Assembly (NCBI GenBank): GCA_031286005.1
Contig: JAITVC010000119.1
Coordinates: 1 to 6,611, forward strand
DNA length: 6,611 bases
From: Bacteroidales bacterium
Lineage (GTDB): Bacteria > Bacteroidota > Bacteroidia > Bacteroidales > P3
Direction of reading: 5' to 3'
Position 1 is the stretch's first letter, and each line of letters starts with the position of its first letter. Position numbers and translations under genes: made by a program. The notes under the pieces were generated by a model. It did no database searches and was not told the origin of the DNA. It saw only the letters and a list, made by a program, of their open reading frames with translations. Positions 6,248 through 6,611 of this stretch are shown here, in pieces.

Positions 6248-6611
6248 TATTCTTTTTGTCGATACGAATGAGGCCTTCTTCCTCCAAAAGGCTTAACGAG
6301 CGTGCCAAAGAAGGCCGTGTAACGCCAAAATAATCGGCTAATTCCTGCTGGGTTTCCGACAGGATGATATGCGTTTGTTTTTGTTCATTCGCTCTGCGTA
6401 GAATAAAACCTGCCAACTTGTTTTTGATAGTTTTGAAGGCCAAAAAGCCAATCTTTTCGGAAAGAAATTTACTTCGATCCGAAATCATCGAAAGAAAATT
6501 GGTCAAAAGCAACTTGTTTTTCTGCAAAAGTTCAAGAAAAGCATCCTTTTCCCAAAACAACAACTCGGATTTTTCCAATGTGGTAACCGTTACCGGAAAA
6601 ACATTTTGTTT
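6204..6611 (-). CDS. Crp/Fnr-family transcriptional regulator, N-terminus beyond the window
   Basis: DNA-binding regulator of the Crp/Fnr superfamily. The frame is open from the right edge for 135 codons, so the start and most of the cyclic-nucleotide-binding-like sensor domain are missing. Visible parts are the end of the sensor barrel (TVTTLEKSELLFWEKDAFLELL), the long dimerisation helix (about visible residues 40-72, including SEKIGFLAFKTIKNKLAGFIL), and the winged helix-turn-helix. The helix-turn-helix reads LSETQQELADYF then GVTRPSLARSLSLLEEEGLI (about 84-114), ending in the wing IRIDKKNITIL. A TTG at 6578 could serve as a start, but in-frame coding with Crp-like sequence (FPVTVTTLE) continues upstream, so it is not the true start. 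The effector (redox, NO, nucleotide) cannot be judged, because any sensing residues lie outside. It is convergent with mtaB and probably not functionally linked to it. Confidence 0.92.
   Translation of the reverse strand, partial: KQNVFPVTVTTLEKSELLFWEKDAFLELLQKNKLLLTNFLSMISDRSKFLSEKIGFLAFKTIKNKLAGFILRRANEQKQTHIILSETQQELADYFGVTRPSLARSLSLLEEEGLIRIDKKNITILDLDLLKDLAK

Overview
The window looks like a fragment of a Bacteroidetes (probably Bacteroidia) chromosome. Three intergenic sites carry the Bacteroidetes -7 promoter box TATCTTTG, one of them with a TTTG -33 box 20 nt upstream. Gene starts lack clear Shine-Dalgarno sequences and have A-rich leaders instead. The genes also fit: a fused ADP-forming acyl-CoA synthetase, an MtaB-type tRNA methylthiotransferase and a small Sfp-type phosphopantetheinyl transferase. 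Family names come from motifs read by eye; no database search was possible.

Minus-strand block (1-4162, transcribed right to left). It starts at 4162 with a small Fe-S protein of the YjdI type, followed 3 nt later by a small GNAT acetyltransferase of the YjdJ type. Next, behind its own -7 box, is a 684-residue acetate/acyl-CoA ligase (ADP-forming) with alpha and beta domains fused. After a 31-nt gap come a polytopic membrane protein and an ABC ATPase that overlap by 4 nt (ATGA) and probably form one exporter-type transporter. The ATPase runs off the left edge. No terminator was seen, so all five genes may be partly co-transcribed.

Plus-strand block (4314-6247). It diverges from the first block across a 151-bp intergenic region that holds one promoter for each direction. 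A 4'-phosphopantetheinyl transferase is followed by mtaB, with a 1-nt overlap (TAATG). The transferase ATG sits about where transcription should begin, so its mRNA may be leaderless. Right end: the C-terminal part of a Crp/Fnr-family regulator lies on the minus strand and enters from the right edge. Its 3' end overlaps that of mtaB by 44 bp.

The most unusual element is a 64-bp inverted pair of REP-like hairpins inside mtaB (5295-5358). It is read in frame as the linker between the N-terminal domain and the radical SAM domain. The outer feet are GTAA and GTAG, resembling the GTAG foot of REP sequences mobilised by RAYT transposases. No new multi-gene system such as a defence island or biosynthetic cluster is evident. 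Coding covers nearly the whole window, and no gene-free stretch exceeds 300 bases.
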